A DNA stretch of 64,000 bases, taken from positions 3,234,862 to 3,298,861 of the forward strand of contig NZ_LFTY01000002.1 in NCBI RefSeq assembly GCF_001078595.1, in the 5' to 3' direction. Shown here one piece after another: positions 46,041 through 55,186 of the stretch. The notes beneath the pieces were generated by a model. The model was not told where the DNA came from, did not search any database, and saw only the letters and a list, made by a program, of their open reading frames with translations. The position numbers and the translations under genes are program-made. The stretch's first letter is position 1. Every line of letters starts with the position of its first letter. The DNA comes from Candidatus Rhodobacter oscarellae (GTDB taxonomy: Bacteria > Pseudomonadota > Alphaproteobacteria > Rhodobacterales > Rhodobacteraceae).

Positions 46041-46802
46041 CTATTGCGTTTCCGCGTCCGCCGTTATCGTCTCGGACGCAAGGACAGGCACGCGGCCGGT
46101 GGCGTAACTTCTGTGATCGTTGGTATTTAAGACCACCACAACTTCGTAGGTGCCGGCGGGCAGCTCTCCTATGGTGAACTCCGTCGTGAAGAGGCGGCCC
46201 AGTTTAAGGCCGTTTAGGTAGAGATGCGCGTGGCCTTGACCGGGTTGGTGCGGCCCGTCCACGGCGTCCTTGGCGAAGCTAAAGTTCTCGACCGTCAGCT
46301 GCCCCTCCCACGGGCCGGTGGGGCCTTTTTGCGACAGCTGCATCGAGATCGTCGGCGCGGTTTCCTCCTCGGGCACAACATGCAACGCGTCATGCGACAT
46401 GCCCGCGCCGCCGCTGATGCGCGCCCGCGCCGCGACCCGGCCCGCGCGTTCGAACCAGAGCGTGACCGGTACCAGCCGTCCCTCGGTCGTGCCGCCCTGC
46501 AGGCCCATCAGCATCCCGTGGACCCCGTCCATGGCCAGGCTGGCCGTGCCGCTATCCGGCACCGCCAGATCGCCGGTCGCCCCCGAGAACGCCACCCGCG
46601 ATGCCGCATCGGATCCCACGCCCAACAGCTTATCCGGGGCGCCCTGGTTCTCGATCTTGGCCAGCAGGGCGAACCCGCCGCCCATCGGTTCCAGCTTGAC
46701 ATCGCTGACGGTGATGCCGCTAGGCTCCTCTGTGAAAAGAAGGAATGACAGGGCCGCGATGCCGAAAAAGCCCAGGGCCAGAAGTAGTCTTGCCAATTCC
46801 AT
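46041..46802 (-). CDS. PCu(A)C-like copper-chaperone domain protein with degenerate metal site
   Basis: 253 residues. N-terminal membrane anchor or signal (ARLLLALGFFGIAALSFLLF), then a PCu(A)C-like domain (GGGFALLAKIENQGAPDKLLGV ... HGMLMGLQGGTTEGRLVPVTLWFERAGRV) that keeps His95/Met97 of the H-x-M half-site but has lost the usual upstream His and Met (RVAFSGATGD). A second beta domain (GHAHLYLNGLKLGRLFTTEF) follows and contains several His. Copper or small-ligand binding at the periplasmic face is possible. Start at 46802; the start codons of this and the divergent gene overlap. Confidence 0.65.
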   Translation of the reverse strand: MELARLLLALGFFGIAALSFLLFTEEPSGITVSDVKLEPMGGGFALLAKIENQGAPDKLLGVGSDAASRVAFSGATGDLAVPDSGTASLAMDGVHGMLMGLQGGTTEGRLVPVTLWFERAGRVAARARISGGAGMSHDALHVVPEEETAPTISMQLSQKGPTGPWEGQLTVENFSFAKDAVDGPHQPGQGHAHLYLNGLKLGRLFTTEFTIGELPAGTYEVVVVLNTNDHRSYATGRVPVLASETITADAETQ

Positions 46803-48222
46803 GCGACGGCTCCGCCTGTATCCTTCTTTGGCGCAGCATAAGCTGCCATGCCTAATTCTCAACCTATGCGCCGTGGTGGCGCCGCAGCGCAGCTGGGCGC
46901 ATGCCTCGGAGCAGGGTTTTGTCCTGCTGCTGCCAACCGACCTCTATACTGGGGCAGGCGTGGTTGCTGTTTTGTTAACGGTGCTTGCCCTTGCGGTCGC
47001 GCCGCGCCGGAGCGCCTTACGAATAAATGCAACTGTGCCTATACTTGAGGCAAAAGCGCGGCGCGCGCAACTCTCAATAAGCATCTGTTCCTGCGTAATT
47101 TTCTGGCTGCTGATCTGGGTTGGGCTGGCGGGGCCGCGGGACCCTTTGGCGAACCCGCTGGTCCTGATGGTCTGGACGGTTTTTTGGATGGGGTTGCTGA
47201 CCGTGCAGGGGCTGGCTGGCGACATCTGGACGTATCTGAACCCATTCACAGCCCCGGCCTGGCTGGCGCGCTCTGGGCTTGGCTGGCGCGCGCCGCTTTG
47301 CCTGCCCGCGTGGCTTGGGTATTGGCCGGCGCTTGCGGGGTTCTTGCTGTTCGGCTTCGTGCTGCTGGCCGACCCGGCGCCCGCGGACCCGGACCATCTG
47401 GCGCGGCTGGCGGCGGGCTATTGGGTGTTCCATTTCGCCCTGGCGCTGCTCTATGGACCGGCCTGGCTGCGCCGGGGCGAGCCCTTTGCCGTTCTGTTCC
47501 GCGCCATCGGCTGGGTGGGGATCTGCGCCCGCTCTGGGGGCCGGCTGCGGCTGGGCCCGCCGGGCTGGCAGATCGCCACGGGCGCGGCGCCGCCGCTGAG
47601 CCTGGCCGTCTTCTGCGTCATGGTGCTGGCCACGGGCAGTTTTGATGGGCTGAACGAGACCTTCTGGTGGCTGGGCGTGCTGGGAATGAACCCGCTGGAG
47701 TTCTCGGGCCGCTCTGCGGTGGTCTGGCAGAACACGGCCGGGCTTTTATTGGCCAATCTGTTTCTGGTGCTGGTCTTCGCGCTGACCTTGACGCTGGGCC
47801 AGCGCCTGGCGGGGCAGGGGCCGCACCTGACGCGGGGGATGCGGCTTTTTGCGCCGACGCTTCTGCCCATCGCGCTGGGCTATCACGTGGCGCATTACCT
47901 GCCGAGTTTCCTGGTGGACAGCCAATACGCGCTGGTGGCGTTGAGCGACCCGCTCATGTCCGGCGCAGACTGGCTGCGGCTGGGCGAGTTCTTTGTTTCC
48001 ACGGGGTTCTTTAACTCCAAGGATAGTGTACGGGTGATCTATCTAAGCCAAGCTGGCGCAGTGGTGGCGGGGCATGTATTGGCGGTGCTGACCGCACATG
48101 CGGTGGCGCTGAAGGCTTACGGGTCGCATCGCGAGGCGGTTCTTAGCCAGGTACCGCTGGCCGTGTTCATGCTCGGCTATACTTGGTTCGGGCTCTGGCT
48201 CTTGGCTTCGCCTCGATTCTAG
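46801..48222 (+). CDS. Polytopic membrane protein of unknown function with signal peptide
   Basis: 473 residues. An N-terminal signal (MRRLRLYPSLAQHKLPCLIL then NLCAVVAPQRSWAHA) precedes HASEQGFVLLLPTDLYTGAG, after which about ten hydrophobic segments follow, separated by short loops. I recall this HASEQGF-type protein in Rhodobacteraceae without an assigned function. The frame is open to 46270 but the region before 46801 is antisense to the PCu(A)C-like gene. ATG 46801 gives the only convincing signal peptide. Divergent pairing with the PCu(A)C-like gene suggests a shared, perhaps copper-related, role. Confidence 0.7.
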   Translation: MRRLRLYPSLAQHKLPCLILNLCAVVAPQRSWAHASEQGFVLLLPTDLYTGAGVVAVLLTVLALAVAPRRSALRINATVPILEAKARRAQLSISICSCVIFWLLIWVGLAGPRDPLANPLVLMVWTVFWMGLLTVQGLAGDIWTYLNPFTAPAWLARSGLGWRAPLCLPAWLGYWPALAGFLLFGFVLLADPAPADPDHLARLAAGYWVFHFALALLYGPAWLRRGEPFAVLFRAIGWVGICARSGGRLRLGPPGWQIATGAAPPLSLAVFCVMVLATGSFDGLNETFWWLGVLGMNPLEFSGRSAVVWQNTAGLLLANLFLVLVFALTLTLGQRLAGQGPHLTRGMRLFAPTLLPIALGYHVAHYLPSFLVDSQYALVALSDPLMSGADWLRLGEFFVSTGFFNSKDSVRVIYLSQAGAVVAGHVLAVLTAHAVALKAYGSHREAVLSQVPLAVFMLGYTWFGLWLLASPRF

Positions 48223-48245
48223 TTGTCCAAAGTATAAGAAATTAA

Positions 48246-48257
48246 TTTGTAGACAAA
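48246..48257. promoter_or_regulatory. Possible operator upstream of the second HAAT operon
   Basis: TTTGT-AG-ACAAA, a five-base dyad in an AT-rich gap (48223-48310) before the binding-protein gene. It resembles GntR-type sites (TNGTnnACNA). No regulator is adjacent, so this is weak. Confidence 0.25.
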
Positions 48258-48310
48258 CGAGTTCGCAGTTCGCACACTAATCTAGATGCTCAAAGACATT
48301 GGGGGAAAAG

Positions 48311-49594
48311 ATGACTGAGTTGAAGAAGACCAATCGCCGCGGCGTCCTGAAGGGCCTGGCCGCGGGCACCGCCGCCGCCGCAACTCTGCCGCTCTGGGCG
48401 CGCTACACCCACGCGCAAAGCGCCGCCCCCATCAAGATTGGCTTTCAGCAGCACCGCACCGGCATCGGCGCCGCCTATGGCCGCTGGTACGGGCGCACCA
48501 CCGAGGCCGCCGCGGCGTTCATCAACGCGCAAGGCGGCATCAATGGCCGCCCCATCGAGATCGTCGCAGAGGATGACGGCACCGACCCCAAGCGCGGCGC
48601 CGAGGTGGTCGAGAAATTCGCCACGCAGCATAATTGCGACATCGCCTTTGGCACCCTGTTCAGCCATGTGGTGATCGGCTCTGCCCCGCGGGCGGGCGAG
48701 CTAAAGATCCCCTATTTCGTTGTCTCCGAGGGGCATCACGTCGCCAGCGGCGGGCTGAACCGCTACACGCTGCAGCCCGGCATCACGGACGTCAAAAGCC
48801 AGGTCCAGGCGATGGCGCCCTATGTGAACGCGAATCTGGGCAAGAAGGTCACGATGATCTACCCCGACTTTGCGTTCGGGCATGACCACCGCGACTTCTT
48901 CACCGCGGCCATGGCCGCGCAGGGCGGCGAGGTGATCTCGCAGATCGCGATCCCGCCGAGCGAGACCTCGTTCACCAAGTACTTCCCCAAGATCCCGCGC
49001 GAGACAGAGGTGCTGTACCACGTGATGGTGGGCCCCGCCGTGCTGACCTTTGTAAAGGAGCTTGGCGAGTTCTTCGGCCCCTCGGCGCCAGCGATCTTCG
49101 GCTTCATCGATTCGCTGGAGGCGGTGGACATCGCCTCGCCGGGCCTGGAGTTCCTGGACGGCACGTATTTCTGGGAGGGCAACCCGCGCTACGCCCAGGC
49201 CGACCAGTCCGACGCCGACAAGCTGTTCCGCGAGAAGGTCGGCGTGGACGCCAACGGCGCCTCGGTCAGCGACCCGGCGGATGTGTCCACCTACGCGCAT
49301 ATGTTCGGCTGCTGGGAGACCCTGCACGTCGTGAAGGCGGGCATGGAGGCCGCAGGCTATGCCGGTCCGGGTGACCGCGCCGCGCTGATCGAAGCCGTGG
49401 AGGCGATGACCGACATGCCCGAGGGGATCGCGCATCCGCAGGGCGCCAAGATCTTCATCGGCAAGACGCACCAGGTCTTCGGGCACCAGTACATCAGCCA
49501 GGTCCAGGGCGGGAAGCTGGCCCGCGTGCACTCGACGAGCATCGAGGACACGTTCTATCCCGACGAGGTGGATTACACGACCCAGCCGCTCTAA
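48311..49594 (+). CDS. ABC transporter substrate-binding protein, urea/amide-type HAAT family (Tat-exported)
   Basis: 427 residues. N-terminal RRGVLKGLAAGTAAAATLPL is a twin-arginine signal. The type-1 binding fold shows IKIGFQQHRTGIGAAYGRWYGRTTEAAAAFINAQGGINGRPIEIV and later MIYPDFAFGHDHRDFFTAAM. This subgroup resembles receptors for amides and urea more than classical LivK. A TTG at 48299 is possible, but ATG 48311 follows GGGGGAAAAG. It heads the operon with hydrolase, S9 peptidase and HAAT permease and ATPase genes, so the ligand may be a peptide- or amide-like compound. The ligand is unknown. Confidence 0.9.
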   Translation: MTELKKTNRRGVLKGLAAGTAAAATLPLWARYTHAQSAAPIKIGFQQHRTGIGAAYGRWYGRTTEAAAAFINAQGGINGRPIEIVAEDDGTDPKRGAEVVEKFATQHNCDIAFGTLFSHVVIGSAPRAGELKIPYFVVSEGHHVASGGLNRYTLQPGITDVKSQVQAMAPYVNANLGKKVTMIYPDFAFGHDHRDFFTAAMAAQGGEVISQIAIPPSETSFTKYFPKIPRETEVLYHVMVGPAVLTFVKELGEFFGPSAPAIFGFIDSLEAVDIASPGLEFLDGTYFWEGNPRYAQADQSDADKLFREKVGVDANGASVSDPADVSTYAHMFGCWETLHVVKAGMEAAGYAGPGDRAALIEAVEAMTDMPEGIAHPQGAKIFIGKTHQVFGHQYISQVQGGKLARVHSTSIEDTFYPDEVDYTTQPL

Positions 49595-49651
49595 CGCGGG
49601 CGATGGCGCTGGCCGCACGGTCGGCGCCATGCGTATTTTCGACAAGATGAA

Positions 49652-49667
49652 GCAGGGGAGGCCCTGC
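49652..49667. repeat. Hairpin after the binding-protein gene
   Basis: GCAGGG-GAGG-CCCTGC, six-base-pair stem with a four-base loop, 57 bp after the stop of the binding-protein gene and 24 bp before the hydrolase gene. No T-run. It sits in the same operon position as the hairpins at 920-984 and 8236-8260 but is not the same sequence. Confidence 0.45.
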
Positions 49668-49690
49668 CTCAACACGAGAGGAGTACGCCA

Positions 49691-50551
49691 ATGCTACGAA
49701 CGATCTCTGCACTGCTGCTAACCGCCACGCCGCTGGTTGCCGGCGAAAGTGTCGTCACCCTGTCCTCGCAAGGCCAGGACATGATCGGCACGCTGAACCT
49801 GCCCGCAGGCGGCCCGGCGCCGGTCGTGCTGCTGCTGCATGGGTTCACCGGCACGCGCAACGAGCTTGCCACCGACCATGTGCCGGGCGGGGTGTTCGCT
49901 TACACGGCGGGGCGTTTGGCCGAGGCGGGATATGCCAGCCTGCGCATCGATTTCCGCGGCTCTGGCGAGAGCCTGGCCGACATGACCTTCGCCCAGACCA
50001 CCTTTGAGAGCCAGATCGCCGATGCCCAGGCCGCGCTGGCCTATCTGCAGGGCTCTGACCGGGTCGCAGGCGAGGACGTTTATGTGATCGGTTGGAGCCA
50101 AGGCGGTCTTGTGGCGGCCTCTTTGGCTGGCCGCAGCGGCGCGCCGGATGGCGTCGCGCTGTGGAACGCCGTGGGCGACCCGATGGAGACCTACGCATTC
50201 CTCGGCGCGGAAACCCTTGCCGCCGGTATGGCCGCGGCGCCAGATGAGGTGGTGCAGATAAAGCTGCCCTGGGCCGAATTCCCCCTGAACGGCGCCTTCT
50301 TCGACGGCGTTGAGACCCATGACCCCGTGGCCGAGATCAAGGCCTATGACGGCCCGCTCTTTGTGGCCAGCGGCGCGCAGGACACCACCGTGCTGCCGAA
50401 GAACGGCGCCGCCTATATCGCCGCGCATGAGGGGCCAGAGGCGCTTTGGTTGGCCGAGATGGACCACGTCTTTAACGTCTTCGCCGAGGGCGAGACCCTG
50501 ACGCAGATGGTGAGCGAGACTATCGGGTTCTTTGAGGCGCATCAGGATTGA
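49691..50551 (+). CDS. Secreted alpha/beta hydrolase
   Basis: 286 residues with a signal peptide (MLRTISALLLTATPLVAG). The alpha/beta-hydrolase fold shows VVLLLHGFTGTRNEL (oxyanion), the nucleophile elbow GWSQGG, an Asp in GAQDTTVLP and the catalytic His in MDHVFN. It is close to prolyl-oligopeptidase/dienelactone hydrolase-like esterases. Periplasmic. Gene order suggests it releases the ligand imported by this operon, for example from an ester or amide. Confidence 0.85.
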   Translation: MLRTISALLLTATPLVAGESVVTLSSQGQDMIGTLNLPAGGPAPVVLLLHGFTGTRNELATDHVPGGVFAYTAGRLAEAGYASLRIDFRGSGESLADMTFAQTTFESQIADAQAALAYLQGSDRVAGEDVYVIGWSQGGLVAASLAGRSGAPDGVALWNAVGDPMETYAFLGAETLAAGMAAAPDEVVQIKLPWAEFPLNGAFFDGVETHDPVAEIKAYDGPLFVASGAQDTTVLPKNGAAYIAAHEGPEALWLAEMDHVFNVFAEGETLTQMVSETIGFFEAHQD

Positions 50552-50707
50552 TGATGCGCTATCGGCCGGCGATGCCTGCCGCACCGCTTGTTTGGTCTGA
50601 GCGCGGGCGCCATAGATCTAGATAAGGCGGCGGCGGCTTCGCCTTGCCGAGGCGCGGGCAAAGGCGCAATATCGGGCGCGATCACTCCAATAAAGGGCCC
50701 GGCCAAT

Positions 50708-52693
50708 ATGTTCGAAGACCTGATTTCTGACCCCGCTGCGATCAGCGCCTTTGCCACGCGGGAGAACGCCCGCAGCGAGGCCGCGCTGATGGACGCCGCC
50801 TTCGAGGCGGACGTGGCCGAGGCGGAGCGCATCCTGGGCAGCGAGGCCTCGCTGGGCGGGCTGATCCGGCGGGGCGCCTGGATCTACACCTTCCGCACCA
50901 CGGGCGCGCACCCGCGCGGCGTTTGGTTGCGGCGGCCCGATGACGGTGTGGTCGAGGCCGAAACCGGCTGGGACGTGGTGTTCGACCTGGATGCCTACTG
51001 CGCCGAGACGGGCGAGGATTGGCACTGGCGCGGCGCGCCGACCTGCCCCGACAACCCAGAGCGCGTGCTGATCTGCCTCAGCCAGGGCGGCTCGGACCAG
51101 CGCATCGCGCGGGAATATGACTGCGGCGTGGGGGCTTTCGTAGAGGGCGGGTTCACCTTGGGCCCAGAGCGCGGCCACGTCACCTGGCTGGACGCTGACA
51201 CCGTGCTCTGGTCCAGCGCCCTGGAGGGCGACGCCACCGACAGCTCTTGGCCCGGCGCGGTGCGCAGACTGCGGCGCGGTCAGGCGCTGGCGGAGGCCGA
51301 GGAGATCTTTCGCGCTGCGCCGGGCGACCTTCTGGCGTCTGGATACTACGTGCCGGACGGGCAGGGCGGGCGGCTGACATGCGTGACGCGCGTGATCGCG
51401 ATAGGCGAGCAGGAGGTCACCCTGCTGCGCGCCGACGGCCCGTTCAAATTGCCCGCGCCGACCGACACCAGCGTCACCCACAGCGCCACGCATTACGCCT
51501 ATGTGGTAAAGGGGCAGGGCGGTCCGGTGGGCGCGCTCATGCTGGGCGAGGTCGGCGCCGGGGGCGCCCGGGTTGTGATGCAGGCCGAGGCGCGCCAGTC
51601 CATCGAAAGCGTTGATGTGCTGGACGACTGGCTGGTCTGGATGCTGCGCGACAACATGGTGCCGCGGCTTTTCGCGCTGGCGCTGGGCGAGGCTGATGCC
51701 ACCCCGGTGGAGATCCCCTTCCCCGTAGCGGCCGATAGCGCGTTCCTAGGCGGGCATTCCACGGGCGACGATAGCGATGAGACCTTGCAACTCAACCTGC
51801 AGGGCTTTCTGACGCCGCCACGGGTCTACACCTTCGACCTGGAGGACGGGCCGGACGGGATCACGTGGAACCTGATCTGGGCGGAGCCCGAAGAGTTCGA
51901 CGCCACCGGCCTGACCGTGCAGCTCTTAGAGGCCACATCGGATGACGGCACTCAGGTGCCCTACCACTTGGTTCTGCCTGCCGACGCGCCGCCGGACCTG
52001 CCCGTGCTGCTTTACGGCTATGGCGGTTTCAACGTCTCGCTGGCGCCCTACTATCCCGCGATGCGCGGGGCGCTGTGGCTGTCGAAGGGCTATGGCTTTG
52101 CGCAGGCCTACATCCGCGGCGGCGGAGAGCTTGGCCCAGCCTGGCACAAGGCCGCCAAGCGCGAGAACCGCCCGCGCGCCTTCGAGGACTTCGCCGCCGT
52201 GGCGTCTGATATGGTCGCGCGCGGGGTCACAACGCCCGCGCGGGTGGCCTGCAATGGCGGCAGCAATGGCGGGCTGCTGACCGGCGTGATGCTGACGCGC
52301 TACCCGGAACGGTTCGGGGCGGTCTGGACCAGCGTGGGCGTGCACGACATGCTTGGTTTCCACAGCTTCCCCGCCGGGCGCGGCTGGATCGACGAGTATG
52401 GCGACCCGGACGATCCAGAGATGGCCAAGACGCTGCGCGGCTACTCGCCCCTGCACAACGTTGCGCCGGCGGCGGAGGGGGCCTATCCGCCGGTCTTCGT
52501 GGAGACCTCGGATTTCGACGACCGGGTGGACCCGTCGCATTCGCGCCGGTTTGCCGCGCGTTTGAGGGAGGCCGGGCAGGACGCGCTTTACGTCGAGCAT
52601 AAGGGCGGGCATGGCGGGTCAAGCTCTGTGCATGATCGGGCCAAGAACGCGGCGCTGGGTTATAGCTTCCTGCGACGGGCTTTGGGGCTCTGA
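50708..52693 (+). CDS. Prolyl oligopeptidase family S9 peptidase
   Basis: 661 residues from ATG 50708. N-terminal beta-propeller (GGLIRRGAWIYTFRTTGAHPRGVWLRRPDDG and repeated WxxD-type blades), then an alpha/beta-hydrolase domain with catalytic Ser in CNGGSNGGLL, Asp in DFDDRVDPSHS and His in KGGHGGSSS. No signal peptide, so it is cytoplasmic and probably splits short proline peptides or amide derivatives imported by the system. The frame is open to 50588, but the family starts at about this residue. Coupled with the importer genes. Confidence 0.88.
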   Translation: MFEDLISDPAAISAFATRENARSEAALMDAAFEADVAEAERILGSEASLGGLIRRGAWIYTFRTTGAHPRGVWLRRPDDGVVEAETGWDVVFDLDAYCAETGEDWHWRGAPTCPDNPERVLICLSQGGSDQRIAREYDCGVGAFVEGGFTLGPERGHVTWLDADTVLWSSALEGDATDSSWPGAVRRLRRGQALAEAEEIFRAAPGDLLASGYYVPDGQGGRLTCVTRVIAIGEQEVTLLRADGPFKLPAPTDTSVTHSATHYAYVVKGQGGPVGALMLGEVGAGGARVVMQAEARQSIESVDVLDDWLVWMLRDNMVPRLFALALGEADATPVEIPFPVAADSAFLGGHSTGDDSDETLQLNLQGFLTPPRVYTFDLEDGPDGITWNLIWAEPEEFDATGLTVQLLEATSDDGTQVPYHLVLPADAPPDLPVLLYGYGGFNVSLAPYYPAMRGALWLSKGYGFAQAYIRGGGELGPAWHKAAKRENRPRAFEDFAAVASDMVARGVTTPARVACNGGSNGGLLTGVMLTRYPERFGAVWTSVGVHDMLGFHSFPAGRGWIDEYGDPDDPEMAKTLRGYSPLHNVAPAAEGAYPPVFVETSDFDDRVDPSHSRRFAARLREAGQDALYVEHKGGHGGSSSVHDRAKNAALGYSFLRRALGL

Positions 52694-52817
52694 TGGGCGA
52701 GCCGGATCGGAAACCCGGACAGAGGGAGGGCATGCTTGCCCGGCTGCCGGTTGTGGTCGAGCGCTAGGGCCAGGGCATTAGGGATCGCACTTGCCTCCAG
52801 CGGGTCTTGGCGCGTCA

Positions 52818-52960
52818 CAATTTTCTTGCAAGAAAATTGCGAAACTCTTGCAAGAGTTTCTTTGGCGCGACAGGAGATGATCCGCCTAGGGCGCCCTCTT
52901 GGCCGCTTGCGGGCCCGACTTTCCTTTGAAGGAAAGTGCAAATCTCTTGCAAGAGATTTG
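52818..52960. repeat. Two pairs of perfect palindromes
   Basis: Pair 1: 52818-52839 with arms CAATTTTCTTG/CAAGAAAATTG and 52841-52860 GAAACTCTTGCAAGAGTTTC, one base apart. Pair 2: 52918-52937 with arms ACTTTCCTT/AAGGAAAGT and 52939-52960 with arms CAAATCTCTTG/CAAGAGATTTG, one base apart. Each second member is followed by GGCGCG. The same design is seen at 42033-42075. The remaining part of the 625-bp gap 52694-53318 shows no gene. Confidence 0.8.
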
Positions 52961-53318
52961 GCGCGCCCAAAGGACCGCTGGAGGCCAGATGCACTCATCG
53001 CCTTTGCAGGTTAATGACCGCTCGAAACTGGCGGGCTGGCATAGGCGCAGATTGGGTTTTTTGTCGGCGCATTGGGCGCGCCTTCCAAGCGCAGCGGATC
53101 AAACTGCTCCATCATCGCCGCGCTCAGGCATGCGATCTCTAGTACATCTCGTTGAAGTATTTACTGTAGGTCGCGACAGGGCGGGTCTAGACCATTGCAA
53201 GGCTGGTGCGAGCGGTGCCGCTCGCATTTACAACGCGCTCCGGTGCAAGGCAGGGATAAAGCGCAAAAGAGTTGTGCGGCATTTGTTTGTGCGCTAACGA
53301 TTCTCAAGGGAGAGCTGC

Positions 53319-54245
53319 ATGGACTTTGGAGCACATCTTTTGCTGGCCTCGCTTGAGGGTGCGGTGACCGCCGCGGTGCTGACGCTGACGGCACTGGGGC
53401 TGAGCCTGGTCTTTGGCATCATGCGCGTTGTGAACGTCGCCCATGGCGAGTTCTACATGCTGGGCGCGGTGATCGCCTGGTTCGTGGCGACCTCGTTGGG
53501 CGGGCACCCGGCGCTGGGCTTCATGGCGGCGCTGGTGGTGGCGCCGGTGCTGGTGGGGCTGCTGGCCGCGGCGGCGGACGTGACGCTTTTGAAGCGGGTC
53601 GACTACGATCCCGAGCGCACAATCGTGGTCACCATCGGGCTCTTATACATCATTCAACAGGTCGCGCTGATGACCTATGGGCCCGAAGCGCGCCCCGTGC
53701 AGGAGCCGTTCAATCACCGCATCATGCTGCCGCTTTTTAGCTGGCAAGACGGGTTCTACTTTCCCAGCGGATGGGGGGCGCCATCGACCACCTCCTACAA
53801 GCTCTTTGTGATTGGCTCCGCGGCGGCGGTGCTGCTGGGGGTGTGGCTTTTGATGACGCGCACCAAGATCGGGCTGGTGATGCGCGCCACGCAGCTGGAC
53901 CGCGAGATGGCGCAGGTCTTTGGCGTCGCGGTCGAGCGGGTCTATGCGCTGGTCTTCGGGCTGGGCGCGGCGCTGGCGGCGCTGGGCGCGGTGCTGGTGG
54001 TGCCGATCCAGCAGGCGCACTACCTGATGGGGCATGACCCGCTATTGCTGAGCTTCATCGTGGTGATCATCGGCGGGCTTGGCAGCCTGCCGGGCACGGT
54101 GCTGGCGGCGGTGCTGATCGGGATGTCGGACGGCATCATCTCGGTCTTCTTCTCGCCCACCCTGGCGAAAATCCTGGCGACGCTCTTGGTGGCGCTGGTG
54201 CTGGTATTCCGCCCGCAGGGGCTGTTTGGGACCCGCGCGGCATGA
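53319..54245 (+). CDS. livH: HAAT ABC transporter permease (LivH family), second system
   Basis: 308 residues. ALGLSLVFGIMRVVNVAHGEFYMLGAV is the LivH hallmark. The C-terminal IVVIIGGLGSLPGTVLAAVLIG is the coupling loop, and about eight membrane segments are present. It overlaps livM by 4 bp (ATGA). Sequence is clearly different from the livH at 1007-1927, so it is a paralogous system rather than a duplicate. Confidence 0.93.
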   Translation: MDFGAHLLLASLEGAVTAAVLTLTALGLSLVFGIMRVVNVAHGEFYMLGAVIAWFVATSLGGHPALGFMAALVVAPVLVGLLAAAADVTLLKRVDYDPERTIVVTIGLLYIIQQVALMTYGPEARPVQEPFNHRIMLPLFSWQDGFYFPSGWGAPSTTSYKLFVIGSAAAVLLGVWLLMTRTKIGLVMRATQLDREMAQVFGVAVERVYALVFGLGAALAALGAVLVVPIQQAHYLMGHDPLLLSFIVVIIGGLGSLPGTVLAAVLIGMSDGIISVFFSPTLAKILATLLVALVLVFRPQGLFGTRAA

Positions 54246-55186
54246 GCGAGGCGGGCAAGGTCTGGGCGCTGCATCTGGGGCTGCTGGGGCTGCTCTTTGC
54301 GCTGCAGTTCGTACTGCCGGCCTATCACCACGGCAACCTGGCGCGGGTGATGGTGCTGGCGAGCTTCGCCGTCGGGTACAACCTGATGTTCGGTTATACG
54401 GGGCTCTTGAGCCTCGGCCACGCGATGTTCTTTGCCGCGGGCATGTATGGGATGGGCCTGGCGATGCGCCACCTGGGGTGGACGCCGGGGCCTGCGCTGA
54501 TCGCGGGGGTGCTGAGCGGGGTGGTCTTGGCGCTGGTGGTGGGCGCCTTGGCGCTGCGCACCGTCGGTGTGGGGTTCATGATCGTGACGCTGATGTTCGC
54601 GCAGGCGGTCTATCTGGTGGCGCTGTATTTCGGCGAGTGGACGCGCGGCGACGAGGGGTTCGTGATCCAGCAGGCCGAGCGGGTGATGATGGGGCTCGAC
54701 CTCAGCCAGCCGGGACCGCGCTATTTCGTTGCATTCGTATTGTTTAGCGCCTGCATGCTCCTGTCGCTGCGGGTGATGCAGAGCGGGTTCGGTAAGGTGC
54801 TGATCGCGATCCGCGAGAACGAAGAGCGCGCCCGGATGCTGGGCTATAACGTGTTCCGGCACAAGCTGGGCGCGGTTGCGCTCTCGGGCGGGATCGCGGC
54901 AGCGGCCGGGGCGTTCTATGGGCTGCTGTTCGGCTATGTCGGGGCGACATTTGCCACCACGCAATACTCGATCCTGCCGCTGCTGTGGGTGCTGCTGGGC
55001 GGCGCTGGCACGATCCTGGGGCCCTTCGTGGGCACGCTGTTTGCGTTCTACCTGATCGACATCTCCTCGGGCTTCACTACGGCGCATATGCTGGTGGTGG
55101 GCGTGGTGCTGGTGGCGCTGGCGCTGTTCGCGCGGCAGGGGATCGTGGGAGAGCTGCGCGCGCGGCTATGGCGGTGGCTGCCATGA
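54242..55186 (+). CDS. livM: HAAT ABC transporter permease (LivM family), second system
   Basis: 314 residues. SFAVGYNLMFGYTGLLSLGHAMFFAAGMYGMG is the LivM motif, and VLLGGAGTILGPFVGTLF is the coupling loop. About ten membrane segments. It ends four bases into livG (ATGA). Confidence 0.93.
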   Translation: MSEAGKVWALHLGLLGLLFALQFVLPAYHHGNLARVMVLASFAVGYNLMFGYTGLLSLGHAMFFAAGMYGMGLAMRHLGWTPGPALIAGVLSGVVLALVVGALALRTVGVGFMIVTLMFAQAVYLVALYFGEWTRGDEGFVIQQAERVMMGLDLSQPGPRYFVAFVLFSACMLLSLRVMQSGFGKVLIAIRENEERARMLGYNVFRHKLGAVALSGGIAAAAGAFYGLLFGYVGATFATTQYSILPLLWVLLGGAGTILGPFVGTLFAFYLIDISSGFTTAHMLVVGVVLVALALFARQGIVGELRARLWRWLP

